This document shows, piece by piece, positions 10,601 to 17,941 of a DNA stretch of 59,081 nt. Position 1 is the stretch's first letter. The number at the start of each line of letters is the position of its first letter. Source of the stretch: Bacteroidota bacterium (GTDB taxonomy: Bacteria; Bacteroidota; Bacteroidia; NORP154). The translations under genes were made by a program, and so were the position numbers. The notes under the pieces are model-generated. The model searched no databases and had not been told where the DNA came from. It was given only the letters and a program-made list of their open reading frames with translations. The DNA lies in the NCBI GenBank assembly GCA_022572355.1, contig JACZWC010000028.1, positions 1-59,081 on the forward strand, written 5' to 3'.

Positions 10601-12238
10601 AACCATATAGCCGCCTATGGTAGTGAATCCATATGTTAAGTCAATGCTAGTTCCAACAGACACACCGTCTATAAACCATTCATAACTCGTGGCCCCAGTG
10701 CTGGTATTTGTAAAGGCGATTGAATCGCCAGCTGCTACTTTGTTGGTGTCTGTAGTGAAGGAACTACTCACAGGACAAGTGACGACAATGTCTATAGAAT
10801 ATTGATTTGTACAAGCAGGATCACCGTTTAAGGCAATTAACGTAATGGTATAGGTTCCTGCAGTGTTAAATGTGTAAGTTTCATCTGTATTTGTGGAGAA
10901 CTGCGTTCCGTTAATTAACCATTCATAGCTGACTCCACCAGTGCTTTGATTCGTAAAAGTGACCGTGTTTCCCACGTTCAAAAGGGTATCGCTGGCTATA
11001 AAGCTGGAAGATATAAGGTTGGTACACAGGTCCAGGCAGGCAATGGATTGTAGCAGACTATTTCGTGCGCCGGTAAGCATGAATATCATCCTGTTCTTTT
11101 GCCCATCTGTAAATGCAGATTGACAAGTTTGGAATCCATAGTCCATGTAATTAATGGTCATGTCATCCTGGTCTCCCAAGCCTCCGTTGGCGATGGGCCT
11201 GAACGGGTTGTTTATGGAGATGTCATCTTCGTCTGTGGTACAGGTGTTGATGGTGCTGCTGCAACTAACAGGTGCCGTTGATGCGTCGGGGGGAGTGTCG
11301 CAAACATTATCCCCATCCGCCAGGCAATCATCATTTGTGCATCCGCCCTCAAAAGTGTGCTTCAGGCCGAGATAATGGCCGACTTCATGCACATGTATTT
11401 TAGAATCATCTGTATTACTGCCAAACCATCGCGCCTCATTCACTATTCCATCTTCCGGATTACCATGAGAGGAAGGGTAATAAGCGTACCCCGCAACACC
11501 AGAACCCATGGAGGTGGAGGTGATTTCCTTAACCAGCCATATATTCAAATATTTGGTGGGATCCCAGCGGATTAAATTCTTTAATGCTATATCTTGATTA
11601 TCCATGTCTAAATTGGTCAGCGTCGACTGTACCCGATTAATTCCTGACGTAAAATTTCCAAATTCATCTTGCACGGCCAGGCAAAATTCGATGTCGACGT
11701 CCACACCCGTTGAAGGCAAATAAAACCCAACATTTTCGAAGGCGTCATTGAGGTCTTGTACACCCTGCAATACTGTAGCATCCGAAATATTCTCTGGGCC
11801 GTTATCGTGTATAATGTGGACGACGATGGGAATGCTATAGGTGGACATCTTCAAGTTACCGCTTGAGGAGCTGATCTTACCCTTTTGTGCCTGTTGAATC
11901 ATCAACTGATAAATATCCTGATCGATAAGAGCTTGCTTCTTTTTAAGCCCAGGGCTGACAGTAAACAGTTGATCCTGCATTCTGCTCGAACCGCAGGAAT
12001 TTAAGGGGCGAAAGGCATTCTGTTTGGCACTTTTCAGGGAATCGATCATTGCCTTAGCCTGCAGCGGCATGCTTTTAATAGGCTGTGCTATAATCTGAGC
12101 AGAAAGCAACAGAACCAGCACACAAGCTGATATTAGGTAGCGCGTTATCACTATACGAAGATAGTCATTTAGCCCGGGACAGTTGTCAGATGAGGATGAG
12201 GAGGCCCGCATTAACCCTACAGATATCGCTCCATACAC
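7643..12238 (-). CDS. Secreted M43 (pappalysin-type) metalloprotease with propeller-like domain, Ig-like repeats and type B sorting domain
   Basis: With the start at 12238 (1531 residues), the zinc motif HEVGHYLGLKH lies at 284-294 and a Met-turn NYMDYG at about 385, the hallmarks of M43 metalloproteases. Two PKD-like domains follow (about 410-570), then a propeller-like domain (about 575-960; motifs LLFYTDGETVWD and IHYSVVDMTLNAG). Six tandem units of about 88 residues (VDLGNDTxxC...YEWQDGS...YWVxVTDSxGC) come next. The C-terminus is a gliding-motility-type 'type B' T9SS sorting domain (FIPDIFSPNGDGENDRFFI, IYNRWGNKVF). The start is uncertain: the signal peptide core (ISACVLVLLLSAQIIA) begins near residue 36. 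ATG 12211 or GTG 12151 would place it at the N-terminus and leave room for a promoter after the terminator at 12246-12279. It is probably exported and anchored or released as a protease. Confidence 0.88.
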   Translation of the reverse strand: MYGAISVGLMRASSSSSDNCPGLNDYLRIVITRYLISACVLVLLLSAQIIAQPIKSMPLQAKAMIDSLKSAKQNAFRPLNSCGSSRMQDQLFTVSPGLKKKQALIDQDIYQLMIQQAQKGKISSSSGNLKMSTYSIPIVVHIIHDNGPENISDATVLQGVQDLNDAFENVGFYLPSTGVDVDIEFCLAVQDEFGNFTSGINRVQSTLTNLDMDNQDIALKNLIRWDPTKYLNIWLVKEITSTSMGSGVAGYAYYPSSHGNPEDGIVNEARWFGSNTDDSKIHVHEVGHYLGLKHTFEGGCTNDDCLADGDNVCDTPPDASTAPVSCSSTINTCTTDEDDISINNPFRPIANGGLGDQDDMTINYMDYGFQTCQSAFTDGQKNRMIFMLTGARNSLLQSIACLDLCTNLISSSFIASDTLLNVGNTVTFTNQSTGGVSYEWLINGTQFSTNTDETYTFNTAGTYTITLIALNGDPACTNQYSIDIVVTCPVSSSFTTDTNKVAAGDSIAFTNTSTGATSYEWFIDGVSVGTSIDLTYGFTTIGGYMVYLVAYDGTCYDTSSFQFIQVGKCNTREADKWHFGAGCGIDFSNGAPVSILGAMLDAYEGSASVAHRTTGDLLFYTDGETVWDSTHTAMANGTGLYSDPWMSSQAALIVPWPGDTSKHFIFTAAPYWIVGPGGGIHYSVVDMTLNAGLGDVTTKNQPMLNPATEKLTGVRHCNGVDYWVLSHEWNTNNFYAWLVTSAGISDTVISSVGRVHSGDDWTAMGTLKASPNGKKLAIAVMDFDTLYSTELFDFNPSTGVVSNAVELPSYPCPFGLSFSPNSSLLYVAGFEWCVSEKLIQFDISSGDSLIIAQSETDLYTWSGALGSLQIGPDGRIYLAHDITTYLGVINNPNAVGTACNFVLNGFYLGGEYSTHGLPNFIDSYFDTDAPEIIGPVLVCPLDTSTVYSLEGVNCSSGTVEWEVIGGANITSFTDSSATLNFSDSGLANLIVKMTTSCAVSFDTILIMVNSPPSVDLGADTAICTGDSVIFNAGFGFTNYEWQDGSTNIVLTASMLGEYWVKVTDSVGCVARDTVFLTVADSAITVNLGNDTVVCDGHIVTLDAGGGFDQYVWQDNSTNQSFTTWFPGTYWVTITNSCGTTATDTIEIVAASNAAVDLGNDTSICPGASFTLSAGSGFTSYEWQDASSNQDLLAATSGEFWVVATDSVGCYATDTVVITVFNSVEVNLGNDTTACAGVNIIFDAGPGYVSYLWQDASSAQTFTSTLAGAYWVQVTDSMGCTSTDSVLLSIIDTSVAVDLGNDTVICSGDVIVLNAGDNSNTFVWLGGSTDSVYFVGAPGIYWVLATNSCGNSASDTIIVIGVGSSIVDLGTDIILCEEANTTFDAGGGFSSYLWQDGSSGQTFTGSSQGSYWVIAMDSNGCNHSDTVNITISSDVCSYSLFIPDIFSPNGDGENDRFFIQGKGIESLSLVIYNRWGNKVFENNRFSANDPQAGWDGKYKGKALNSAVFVYLLTGSHTDDTPIKEHGDFTLVR

Positions 12239-12245
12239 TTCTCAA

Positions 12246-12279
12246 TAAAAAACCCTAATCACGGTAAAGTGTTTAGGGT
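12246..12279 (-). terminator. Rho-independent-like terminator between divergent genes
   Basis: On the minus strand the stem ACCCTAA/TTAGGGT with an inner CAC/GTG is followed by a T-run (TTTTTTATT). It sits just upstream of the M43 protease start and is followed on the plus strand by TGCTTCCCCTCT, a sequence resembling the tRNA acceptor ends beside the other hairpins in this region. Confidence 0.5.
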
Positions 12280-12310
12280 ATCTTACTTACTAAAATGCTT
12301 CCCCTCTCAG

Positions 12311-12339
12311 TTGCATAGTTTTAGCTATTTTTATCTTTG
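12311..12339 (+). promoter_or_regulatory. Promoter of the MORN-repeat gene
   Basis: TTG (12311-12313), an 18-nt spacer and TATCTTTG (12332-12339) fit the Bacteroidota consensus. The predicted transcription start is around 12345, which supports the GTG at 12356 as start codon. Confidence 0.55.
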
Positions 12340-12355
12340 GCCTCAAATTCTGCTT

Positions 12356-13750
12356 GTGACCAAACTAACAACTAATACACTTTTGCTAATTTTTTCCCTC
12401 CCGATATTCGGATGGGCACAAGATTATCCAGCTTCCAAAGATTTAGTTAAAAAAGACTCCCTCCACTATTATAACAATACACCCTTTACCGGTACAGTGA
12501 TCGATTATGATGAGAGCGGACAAAAGATACTAGAACTTCGTTACGAAGATGGTCAACAACTTAAATTTAGTAAGATATGGAGATGGGTAGATAACTGGCT
12601 GTATCATCAAACAACGCAGATTGGAGACACCGTATTTCAGACTTTTTATTGGAGTAAAGATATAGTAAGAGAGACATATGTTAGTGTAAATGGAAGGCAA
12701 AACGGAGTCCAAAAAGACTTTTTTAAGAATGGGGCGGTTCATCTTGAGTGTACTTATGAAAATGGGAAAAGGCTTGGAAAGTATACTTTCTGGTACTCGA
12801 ATGGGCAAATTCACAAAGAGGGATATGTATGCACTAACCGCAAAATAAAATGTATTCGAGGATATAAAGAGTGGTATGAGAATGGCCAACTCCACAAGGA
12901 AGAAATCTATGTTGACAATGTGCGTGGAAACAAAACTTCTTCAGAATGGCACCAAAATGGAATGAAAAAAAGAGTACAGAGATACAAAGACAAAAAAATT
13001 GTGGCTGATACCGGTTGGCATGACAATGATCAAATGGAGAAGTTAGTAGAAATTGATGACCAAGGTAAAACTACAAAAAGAACTACCTGGCACCCCAACG
13101 GTCAGCTTCGCAGTGAATTATCCTACGAAAATGGGAAACCCCATGGTTTACAAAAAAGTTGGTATTCTGATGGAAGCTCACAAGGAGAACTCACATGGAA
13201 TAACGGGCATATCGAAAGGGAAAGGGAATGGTATGAAAATGGACAAAAGAAATTGGAGGAAACGTGGAGGGAAGGTCATAGGGACGGACCGTTGCAGGAA
13301 TGGTATGAAAGCGGAAAAAAGATGACAGAAGGATCTAAAAAAGAGGGCAAAAAAGATGGACAATGGACTGAGTGGTATGAAAACGGTCGAATGAAAAGCT
13401 TGGCCACCTGGAAGCAAGATAAATTAATTAATACCTACACTCTGTGGTACGAAAGTGGTCGTAAAAGTGAAGAGCAAGTGTATAAGATATCCAATACTCC
13501 AACTGAGAAATGTTTGTACTCCTCTTTTTCAGTCACCGGATGGTATGAGAATGGACAAAAGAGCGCCGAAGCAAGTTATATAAAGTGTAAGTTACATGGA
13601 TACGCACGAACATGGAGAGAAACCGGACAGCTCTGGGAGGAAAAGCAATATGAAGAGGGTATGGCTCACGGAGAATGGAAAGAATGGTATAAAAATGGCC
13701 ACCTTAAAAGTAACATACTCTACAAATGGGACAGGCCAGTAAAGCGTTAG
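12356..13750 (+). CDS. Secreted MORN-variant (YwqK-like) repeat protein
   Basis: A GTG start gives 464 residues with an N-terminal signal peptide (LLLIFSLPIFGWAQ). The body is about 17 MORN_2-type repeats of 22-25 residues (WYENGQ..., WHPNGQLRSE, WYESGKKMTEG). The family is often labelled 'toxin-antitoxin YwqK antitoxin', but nothing here indicates a toxin; the repeats form a beta-hairpin scaffold and the signal peptide says it works outside the cytoplasm. The frame is open further upstream to a GTG at 12269, but that lies inside a hairpin and would bury the signal peptide; the promoter at 12311-12339 also argues for GTG 12356. No ATG is available near the N-terminus. The gene is monocistronic and divergent from the M43 protease. 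Confidence 0.8.
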   Translation: MTKLTTNTLLLIFSLPIFGWAQDYPASKDLVKKDSLHYYNNTPFTGTVIDYDESGQKILELRYEDGQQLKFSKIWRWVDNWLYHQTTQIGDTVFQTFYWSKDIVRETYVSVNGRQNGVQKDFFKNGAVHLECTYENGKRLGKYTFWYSNGQIHKEGYVCTNRKIKCIRGYKEWYENGQLHKEEIYVDNVRGNKTSSEWHQNGMKKRVQRYKDKKIVADTGWHDNDQMEKLVEIDDQGKTTKRTTWHPNGQLRSELSYENGKPHGLQKSWYSDGSSQGELTWNNGHIEREREWYENGQKKLEETWREGHRDGPLQEWYESGKKMTEGSKKEGKKDGQWTEWYENGRMKSLATWKQDKLINTYTLWYESGRKSEEQVYKISNTPTEKCLYSSFSVTGWYENGQKSAEASYIKCKLHGYARTWRETGQLWEEKQYEEGMAHGEWKEWYKNGHLKSNILYKWDRPVKR

Positions 13751-13786
13751 AGTTGCCATTTCAATGCACGCCAATCTAATCCTACG

Positions 13787-13886
13787 GGGGATATATCCCC
13801 AACCACACCCCACATAAAAAAAGCCACTTGAATCAGCACATAAATTATGTGCGGATGAGTGGTTCTCTCTAATAATGCTCCCCCTC
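13787..13886 (-). repeat. Dispersed element, copy A (GGGGATAT palindrome, hairpin terminator, tRNA-end-like tail)
   Basis: This copy holds GGGGGATATATCCCC at 13787, a CCACCCCACATAAAAAAAGC tract, a hairpin GCCACT...AGTGGT with inner GCACATAA/TTATGTGC (13823-13863), then CTCTCTAATAATGCTCCCCC. The same order recurs at 15795 and 21960. Read on the minus strand, the hairpin followed by T7 is a good intrinsic terminator. The rest of the 13751-14170 gap has no convincing gene; a 60-codon GTG frame at 13859-14041 resembles nothing known. Confidence 0.65.
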
Positions 13887-14170
13887 CTATTCGTTTAACG
13901 AACACTTTGGTAGAGGATATGAAGAAGTTATACGAACTTGAACCGTTACTCAAAGTGGTACACTTCAATCCTAAAAGAGGTCCTTACAGAAGAGAACTTA
14001 AAAACGCCATCCAGACTGACAGCCTCCCCCAATGTTCTTGAACCAAAGTAATTATCATTTAAACCATAGCAAATGGTGCATTCTGAATGTTACGTTTTTG
14101 ATCATTACTTTGTACGAAGGGTTGTATAGGAGCATTTACTTAGTTTTACACCTAGGTAATCAAGTATCTT

Positions 14171-14701
14171 ATGCAATTACAAGTAATTCAAAAGAAGATT
14201 TATGAAATAAGAGGGCAAAAGGTAATGATGGATTTTGACCTTGCCGAACTTTATGAAGTAGAAACAAGGATTTTAAACCAATCCGTTAAAAGAAATGTGA
14301 AGCGTTTCCCTGATGATTTTATGTTTCAGGTTAATAAAACTGAATGGGAAACTTTGAAATCACAAATTGTGATATCAAAAACTGAAAAACGCGGAGGCAC
14401 TCAAAAATTACCCTCCGCATTTACTGAGCAAGGTTTAGCCATGTTGAGCGGTATTTTAAATTCAGATAAAGCCATACAGGTAAATATTGACATTATGCGA
14501 GCCTTTGTATTTATGAGGCAATATGCCTTAACTCACAAAGATCTAACCGACAAGTTAAAGAAGCTCGAAACAAAATACAACAAGCAATTTAAAGACGTGT
14601 ACGAAGCCATAAACTACCTGATGCAAAAAGACACACAGCTAAAAGAACAAAGCGAGCGCAAACGGATTGGATTTAAAAGAGGCAATGACGGGAATAAATA
14701 A
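14171..14701 (+). CDS. ORF6N-domain DNA-binding protein
   Basis: The 176-residue product has an N-terminal ORF6N domain: IYEIRGQKVMMDFDLAELY, then RNVKRFPDDFMFQV and the typical FTEQGLAMLSGILNS. The C-terminus is a basic helical or coiled-coil tail (about 120-176). ORF6N/KilA-N proteins occur in phages and mobile regions and are common as single accessory genes in Bacteroidota. Their usual role is thought to be DNA binding or regulation, but no specific target is known. No phage or mobile-element genes flank it here, although dispersed repeats do. ATG at 14171. Confidence 0.85.
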   Translation: MQLQVIQKKIYEIRGQKVMMDFDLAELYEVETRILNQSVKRNVKRFPDDFMFQVNKTEWETLKSQIVISKTEKRGGTQKLPSAFTEQGLAMLSGILNSDKAIQVNIDIMRAFVFMRQYALTHKDLTDKLKKLETKYNKQFKDVYEAINYLMQKDTQLKEQSERKRIGFKRGNDGNK

Positions 14702-14783
14702 GATCATAGCCCCCCTGTTTAGCTGCATCGGATGCCTGCCATGCCTACGCAATGCTTCGGCAGGTAAACCGGCAGGCAGGTAA

Positions 14784-14815
14784 AAGAAGCCTCGCTATTT
14801 CTAGCAAGGCTTCTT
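14784..14815. terminator. Bidirectional terminator between convergent genes
   Basis: A hairpin GAAGCC..GCTA / TAGC..GGCTTC is flanked by A-runs on the left and T-rich sequence on the right. It lies between the converging ORF6N and CPBP genes. Just left of it (14733-14781) is a CCTGCC/GGCAGG-rich inverted-repeat segment; to the right, ATAAATGCTCC resembles the tail of the dispersed element. Confidence 0.6.
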
Positions 14816-14862
14816 TATAAATGCTCCTTATTCAGGTTTCCATGTGAAGGTATTGGATTTTA

Positions 14863-15687
14863 TTATAACTGAGAACTGGCCAACTGTTCAGTACTTTTTG
14901 AGAACTGTCTTACCGCAATATAACTTAGCAGTACACCAAGAATAAACAAGCTCCAATACAGAAATCCATTTCGGTATTCATTTAGAAGGGTATCATAAAG
15001 AAACGAGTTGTACGAAGAAACCAACCAGAGCACGTTGATCATCGCATGGAGGAGAATGCTATAAAACAGATTACCCGATTTATAGTAGACATATGCACTA
15101 AACACTCCAAATATAAATGTGGGAAGCAAATTGCGAATGCTGGCATAATGAATCGCGGAAAACAATATACCCGAGACCAATAATGAAGTCAGAAGTCCAT
15201 TCTTCAGGAGCAACCCTCGAAAAATACAATGCCTGAAAAGCAGCTCCTCAAATATCGGAGCGACAAGAACCACTGAAACCACCGTATATACGTAGGTAAT
15301 TTCCCAGGCACTCTCTTTTGAAGGCGCTATTTTAAAATCTGTTCCGAAGAATATATTTGATAGCTCCTTGAACTCAAATAGAGGAATGTCAATCAGATGA
15401 ATCCCTAGCGCAAGCGCCATGAGCAATAGAACAGGAGTAATTCCTATCGACGATATCCGATCAGTTGCCCCACTACTACCTCTCTTGACATCTCTACCTA
15501 TGAAATAAATGAACCCCGTGTAAACCAGAACATGAAATAGGATCTCCGATATCCCCAAGATATGGTCAATGGATGCATTGTATGCCTCATCTGACAACTG
15601 AAGCACCGCGAAAGTCAGTAAGCGGATAAACCCTTCCATCAATCCAATGAGGGCAGCTACTGCAAGACTATATTTGAGAATGTTCAT
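14863..15687 (-). CDS. CPBP-family intramembrane metalloprotease (Rce1/Abi-like)
   Basis: The 274-residue protein has about eight hydrophobic segments. The CPBP motifs are present in order: EELLFR (147-152), FSAIH (176-180) and HAMIN (214-218), giving the two glutamates, the arginine and the two histidines/asparagine expected of the active site. In bacteria these proteins process membrane-associated peptides or act in bacteriocin self-immunity; the substrate here is unknown. The gene is single, convergent with the ORF6N gene and divergent from the beta-lactamase-like lipoprotein. Confidence 0.88.
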   Translation of the reverse strand: MNILKYSLAVAALIGLMEGFIRLLTFAVLQLSDEAYNASIDHILGISEILFHVLVYTGFIYFIGRDVKRGSSGATDRISSIGITPVLLLMALALGIHLIDIPLFEFKELSNIFFGTDFKIAPSKESAWEITYVYTVVSVVLVAPIFEELLFRHCIFRGLLLKNGLLTSLLVSGILFSAIHYASIRNLLPTFIFGVFSAYVYYKSGNLFYSILLHAMINVLWLVSSYNSFLYDTLLNEYRNGFLYWSLFILGVLLSYIAVRQFSKSTEQLASSQL

Positions 15688-15794
15688 GATGAATTTACAA
15701 GATACGGTTTTGCATGTGTAGAATCACCAATTGTTCAGAGAGGGTAAGAACTATACCGTGCTTGGCTTAAAGTAAATTACTGAAGTAATCAAGA

Positions 15795-15893
15795 GGGGAT
15801 ATCCACCAACCCTTCCCCACATAAAAAAAGCCACTCAAATTGAGTGGCTCTCTCTAAAAATGCTTCCCTCACTGGGCAGAGTTCGAACCCTTT
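15795..15893 (-). repeat. Dispersed element, copy B, with terminator and degraded tRNA-like end
   Basis: It holds GGGGATATCC (15795), CCCCACATAAAAAAAGCC, the near-perfect 19-bp palindrome GCCACTCAAATTGAGTGGC (15830-15848) preceded by A7 (a terminator on the minus strand), then CTCTCTCTAAAAATGCTTCCC. Beyond that is GTTCGAACCC (15881-15890), a T-arm-like sequence that does not complete a cloverleaf. The 15688-16010 gap contains nothing else convincing. Confidence 0.65.
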
Positions 15894-16010
15894 TTATCAG
15901 GATTTAAAGGAGTTATTTAATCTAAAACTTACTATTCAGCTAAATTCACGGACCACCTAAACCTTGATTACTCTTATTTCGTATCTTGAGAATCTAGTAA
16001 TACATTTAAT

Positions 16011-17231
16011 ATGAAAAATGCTCTATTGGCAATATTGATAATTAGCTCCATTGGGTGTGATGTCAATACAGAAAAGCAATCAGGTAAAGAAGATGTTGGA
16101 GCAGTAATTACCAGCGAACCTGAAGGGCAACTCAAGAAGGACTTAGGAGATGATATAAGAACACTTATTAGTGACTTTGGGAAGCAACTTAAACAAGGAG
16201 TAGAAGATGACGGTATAAACGGAAGTATTTCCATGGCCGTAGTCAAAGGAAATGAAATTATCTGGTCAGAGGCTTATGGCACTATCGATAATAAGAATGG
16301 AATGGCCGCTAACAGGTCCACAATTTATCGTGCCGGTTCCATTTCAAAGACCATCACTGCATTTTTGATGATGCAATTAGTAGAAGACGGTATTATTAAT
16401 CTGAATGAACCGATAGAAAAATACTTACCGGAAATAATTAATCTAGATGGGTATTCAGACTCTACAAAAATTACTTTCCAGCAATTGGCTAGTCATACAT
16501 CTGGCTTGGCGAAGTACACCGTCTTGGAGGGTGCAGCCTTTGGCCCTGATGCGGAGTGGGAAAATACAGTTTTACTTTCTATTCCAAAGACATCGTTCCT
16601 TTATGCGCCAGGAGAGCGCTTTCATTACTCTAGAATAGGTTATGGTATTCTTGGACTAGCACTCTCACGCGCGGCTAATAAATCTTTTATTGATTTGGTA
16701 AAGGACAAAATATTCATCCCATTGAATATGAACAATAGCTTTTATTTCGTCCCAGAGGACAAATTATCAAATCTGTCGAGGGGAATGGAACGCGGTACAT
16801 CAGGATACGTCAATACCCAACTTCCAGAAAAAGAGCATGCTGGCCGTGGAGATGGAGTGCCTAGTGGAAATTTATATACAACTCCGGATAATTTAGCCAA
16901 ATTCATGATAGCTAATATGGGCTATACCGAATCTCTAAGTACCCATTCTCTAGACTTAATGCAAAGCATACCAATATCTGGGAAAGGAAAGTGGGGCACT
17001 TATGGGCTTGGAATAATGATGTTTCAGGACAGCTCATTTTCTACAGTCGGCCATGGCGGTAAGATTTATGGGTACACCTCTTTTTTCCTATTTGAAAAGG
17101 AGTATCAATATGGAGTTGTTTTAATGAGAAATTACCAGTGGGGTAGAACCAAGCTTAATGCTCGATTATTATTTACCTTCCTAAGAAAATTAAAGGAGCT
17201 TGATGCTCAGGAGGCTATGCAAAAAAACTAA
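16011..17231 (+). CDS. Serine beta-lactamase/penicillin-binding-protein-like lipoprotein
   Basis: The 406-residue protein has a lipoprotein signal (MKNALLAILIISSIGC, lipidated Cys16). It then has a class C beta-lactamase/D-Ala-D-Ala-peptidase-like domain: the SxxK motif S110-I-S-K113, a Tyr motif Y206-S-R208 and H348-G-G350 in the KTG position. The usual second motif is YxN; here the Asn is replaced by Arg, which suggests an esterase-like or altered specificity rather than antibiotic hydrolysis. The product would sit in the periplasm or on the outer surface. It is single and starts at ATG 16011. Confidence 0.85.
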   Translation: MKNALLAILIISSIGCDVNTEKQSGKEDVGAVITSEPEGQLKKDLGDDIRTLISDFGKQLKQGVEDDGINGSISMAVVKGNEIIWSEAYGTIDNKNGMAANRSTIYRAGSISKTITAFLMMQLVEDGIINLNEPIEKYLPEIINLDGYSDSTKITFQQLASHTSGLAKYTVLEGAAFGPDAEWENTVLLSIPKTSFLYAPGERFHYSRIGYGILGLALSRAANKSFIDLVKDKIFIPLNMNNSFYFVPEDKLSNLSRGMERGTSGYVNTQLPEKEHAGRGDGVPSGNLYTTPDNLAKFMIANMGYTESLSTHSLDLMQSIPISGKGKWGTYGLGIMMFQDSSFSTVGHGGKIYGYTSFFLFEKEYQYGVVLMRNYQWGRTKLNARLLFTFLRKLKELDAQEAMQKN

Positions 17232-17269
17232 AGGCGTGCAGACAGTTATGTAGAGGTAACAAACTGAGA

Positions 17270-17309
17270 GGGGATATCCCACACCCTTGTCCTGAGCGTA
17301 GTCGAAGGG
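17270..17309. repeat. Partial dispersed element, copy C, with CCTGAGCGTAG repeat
   Basis: GGGGATATCCC (17270-17280) is followed by ACACCCTTGT and CCTGAGCGTAGTCGAAGGG (17291-17309). The latter recurs inverted with one mismatch at 22044-22062, next to copy D. The hairpin part of the element is missing. Confidence 0.55.
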
Positions 17310-17348
17310 CAAACCTTGATTGCCCTTATTTATTCCCCATATTTATTT

Positions 17349-17777
17349 TTATCGGTGCTCATGAACCTCGTTTCTCGGTTTCGTATCTCGTCTTACCAGC
17401 CGCTTCTTGAGCCTACTCTCAAAGAAAGCATGAGCAGGGAAGAGCAAAGCAGCTATAGCTGCGTTAAATAGTAGTTTGAAGCCTGGAACTCCTCCTGACC
17501 ATTTATCGATGTACGGGCCTGCCAATACAAGGATAAACTCAAAGAAGAAAAGAAAGGAGAAAAATATCAGTCCTTCAGCTATGCGCACTGGGTTTAACCT
17601 TTTATTCAGGTGGAATGTTGTGTGGCGGAAGGGGAGTATTGCAGTCCTGCCAGTTGTGTCGTCCAATGTTGATAGGGCTTGTTTAAGATATTCTTTAGCG
17701 CCTAATTCCCAGGATATAACAATCGTCCTCTTAAATGGACTTTCTCCTTTCTGAAATTGGCTAATCTTTGTGCACAA
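17349..17777 (-). CDS. Doubtful small membrane protein or truncated gene fragment
   Basis: The 142-codon frame has two hydrophobic segments (about 72-92, GLIFFSFLFFFEFILVLAG; and about 100-120) and a very basic C-terminus (RLKKRLVRRDTK). No family is recognised. There is no ATG or GTG start in the frame; the only available start is TTG at 17777, so this may be the 3' remnant of a longer gene. The surrounding repeats fit a decayed region. Confidence 0.35.
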   Translation of the reverse strand: MCTKISQFQKGESPFKRTIVISWELGAKEYLKQALSTLDDTTGRTAILPFRHTTFHLNKRLNPVRIAEGLIFFSFLFFFEFILVLAGPYIDKWSGGVPGFKLLFNAAIAALLFPAHAFFESRLKKRLVRRDTKPRNEVHEHR

Positions 17778-17941
17778 CTACTAAAAATGGGGTCATCTAA
17801 TTCAGCACGTTAAACCTACTACTGCCGTAACCACGGTTGCAATAAAAATAATCTTTGAAAATCACTAATCACTGGATCATGGATTATCACAAAGCTTCCA
17901 CTTCGATATATTTAAACTTATCCTGAAAAGCATGGATCACA

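Noticed and set aside
12356..13750. Toxin-antitoxin locus based on the YwqK family name
   Set aside because: No toxin-like partner gene is adjacent and the protein has a signal peptide.
13859..14041. 60-codon frame starting GTG after copy A
   Set aside because: It starts within the dispersed element, matches nothing recognisable and lacks a promoter or neighbour to support it.
15850..15905. Possible tRNA (GTTCGAACCC T-arm plus acceptor-like TGCTTCCC)
   Set aside because: No D-arm, no anticodon arm and the T-loop spacing is off; treated as a degraded tail of the dispersed element.
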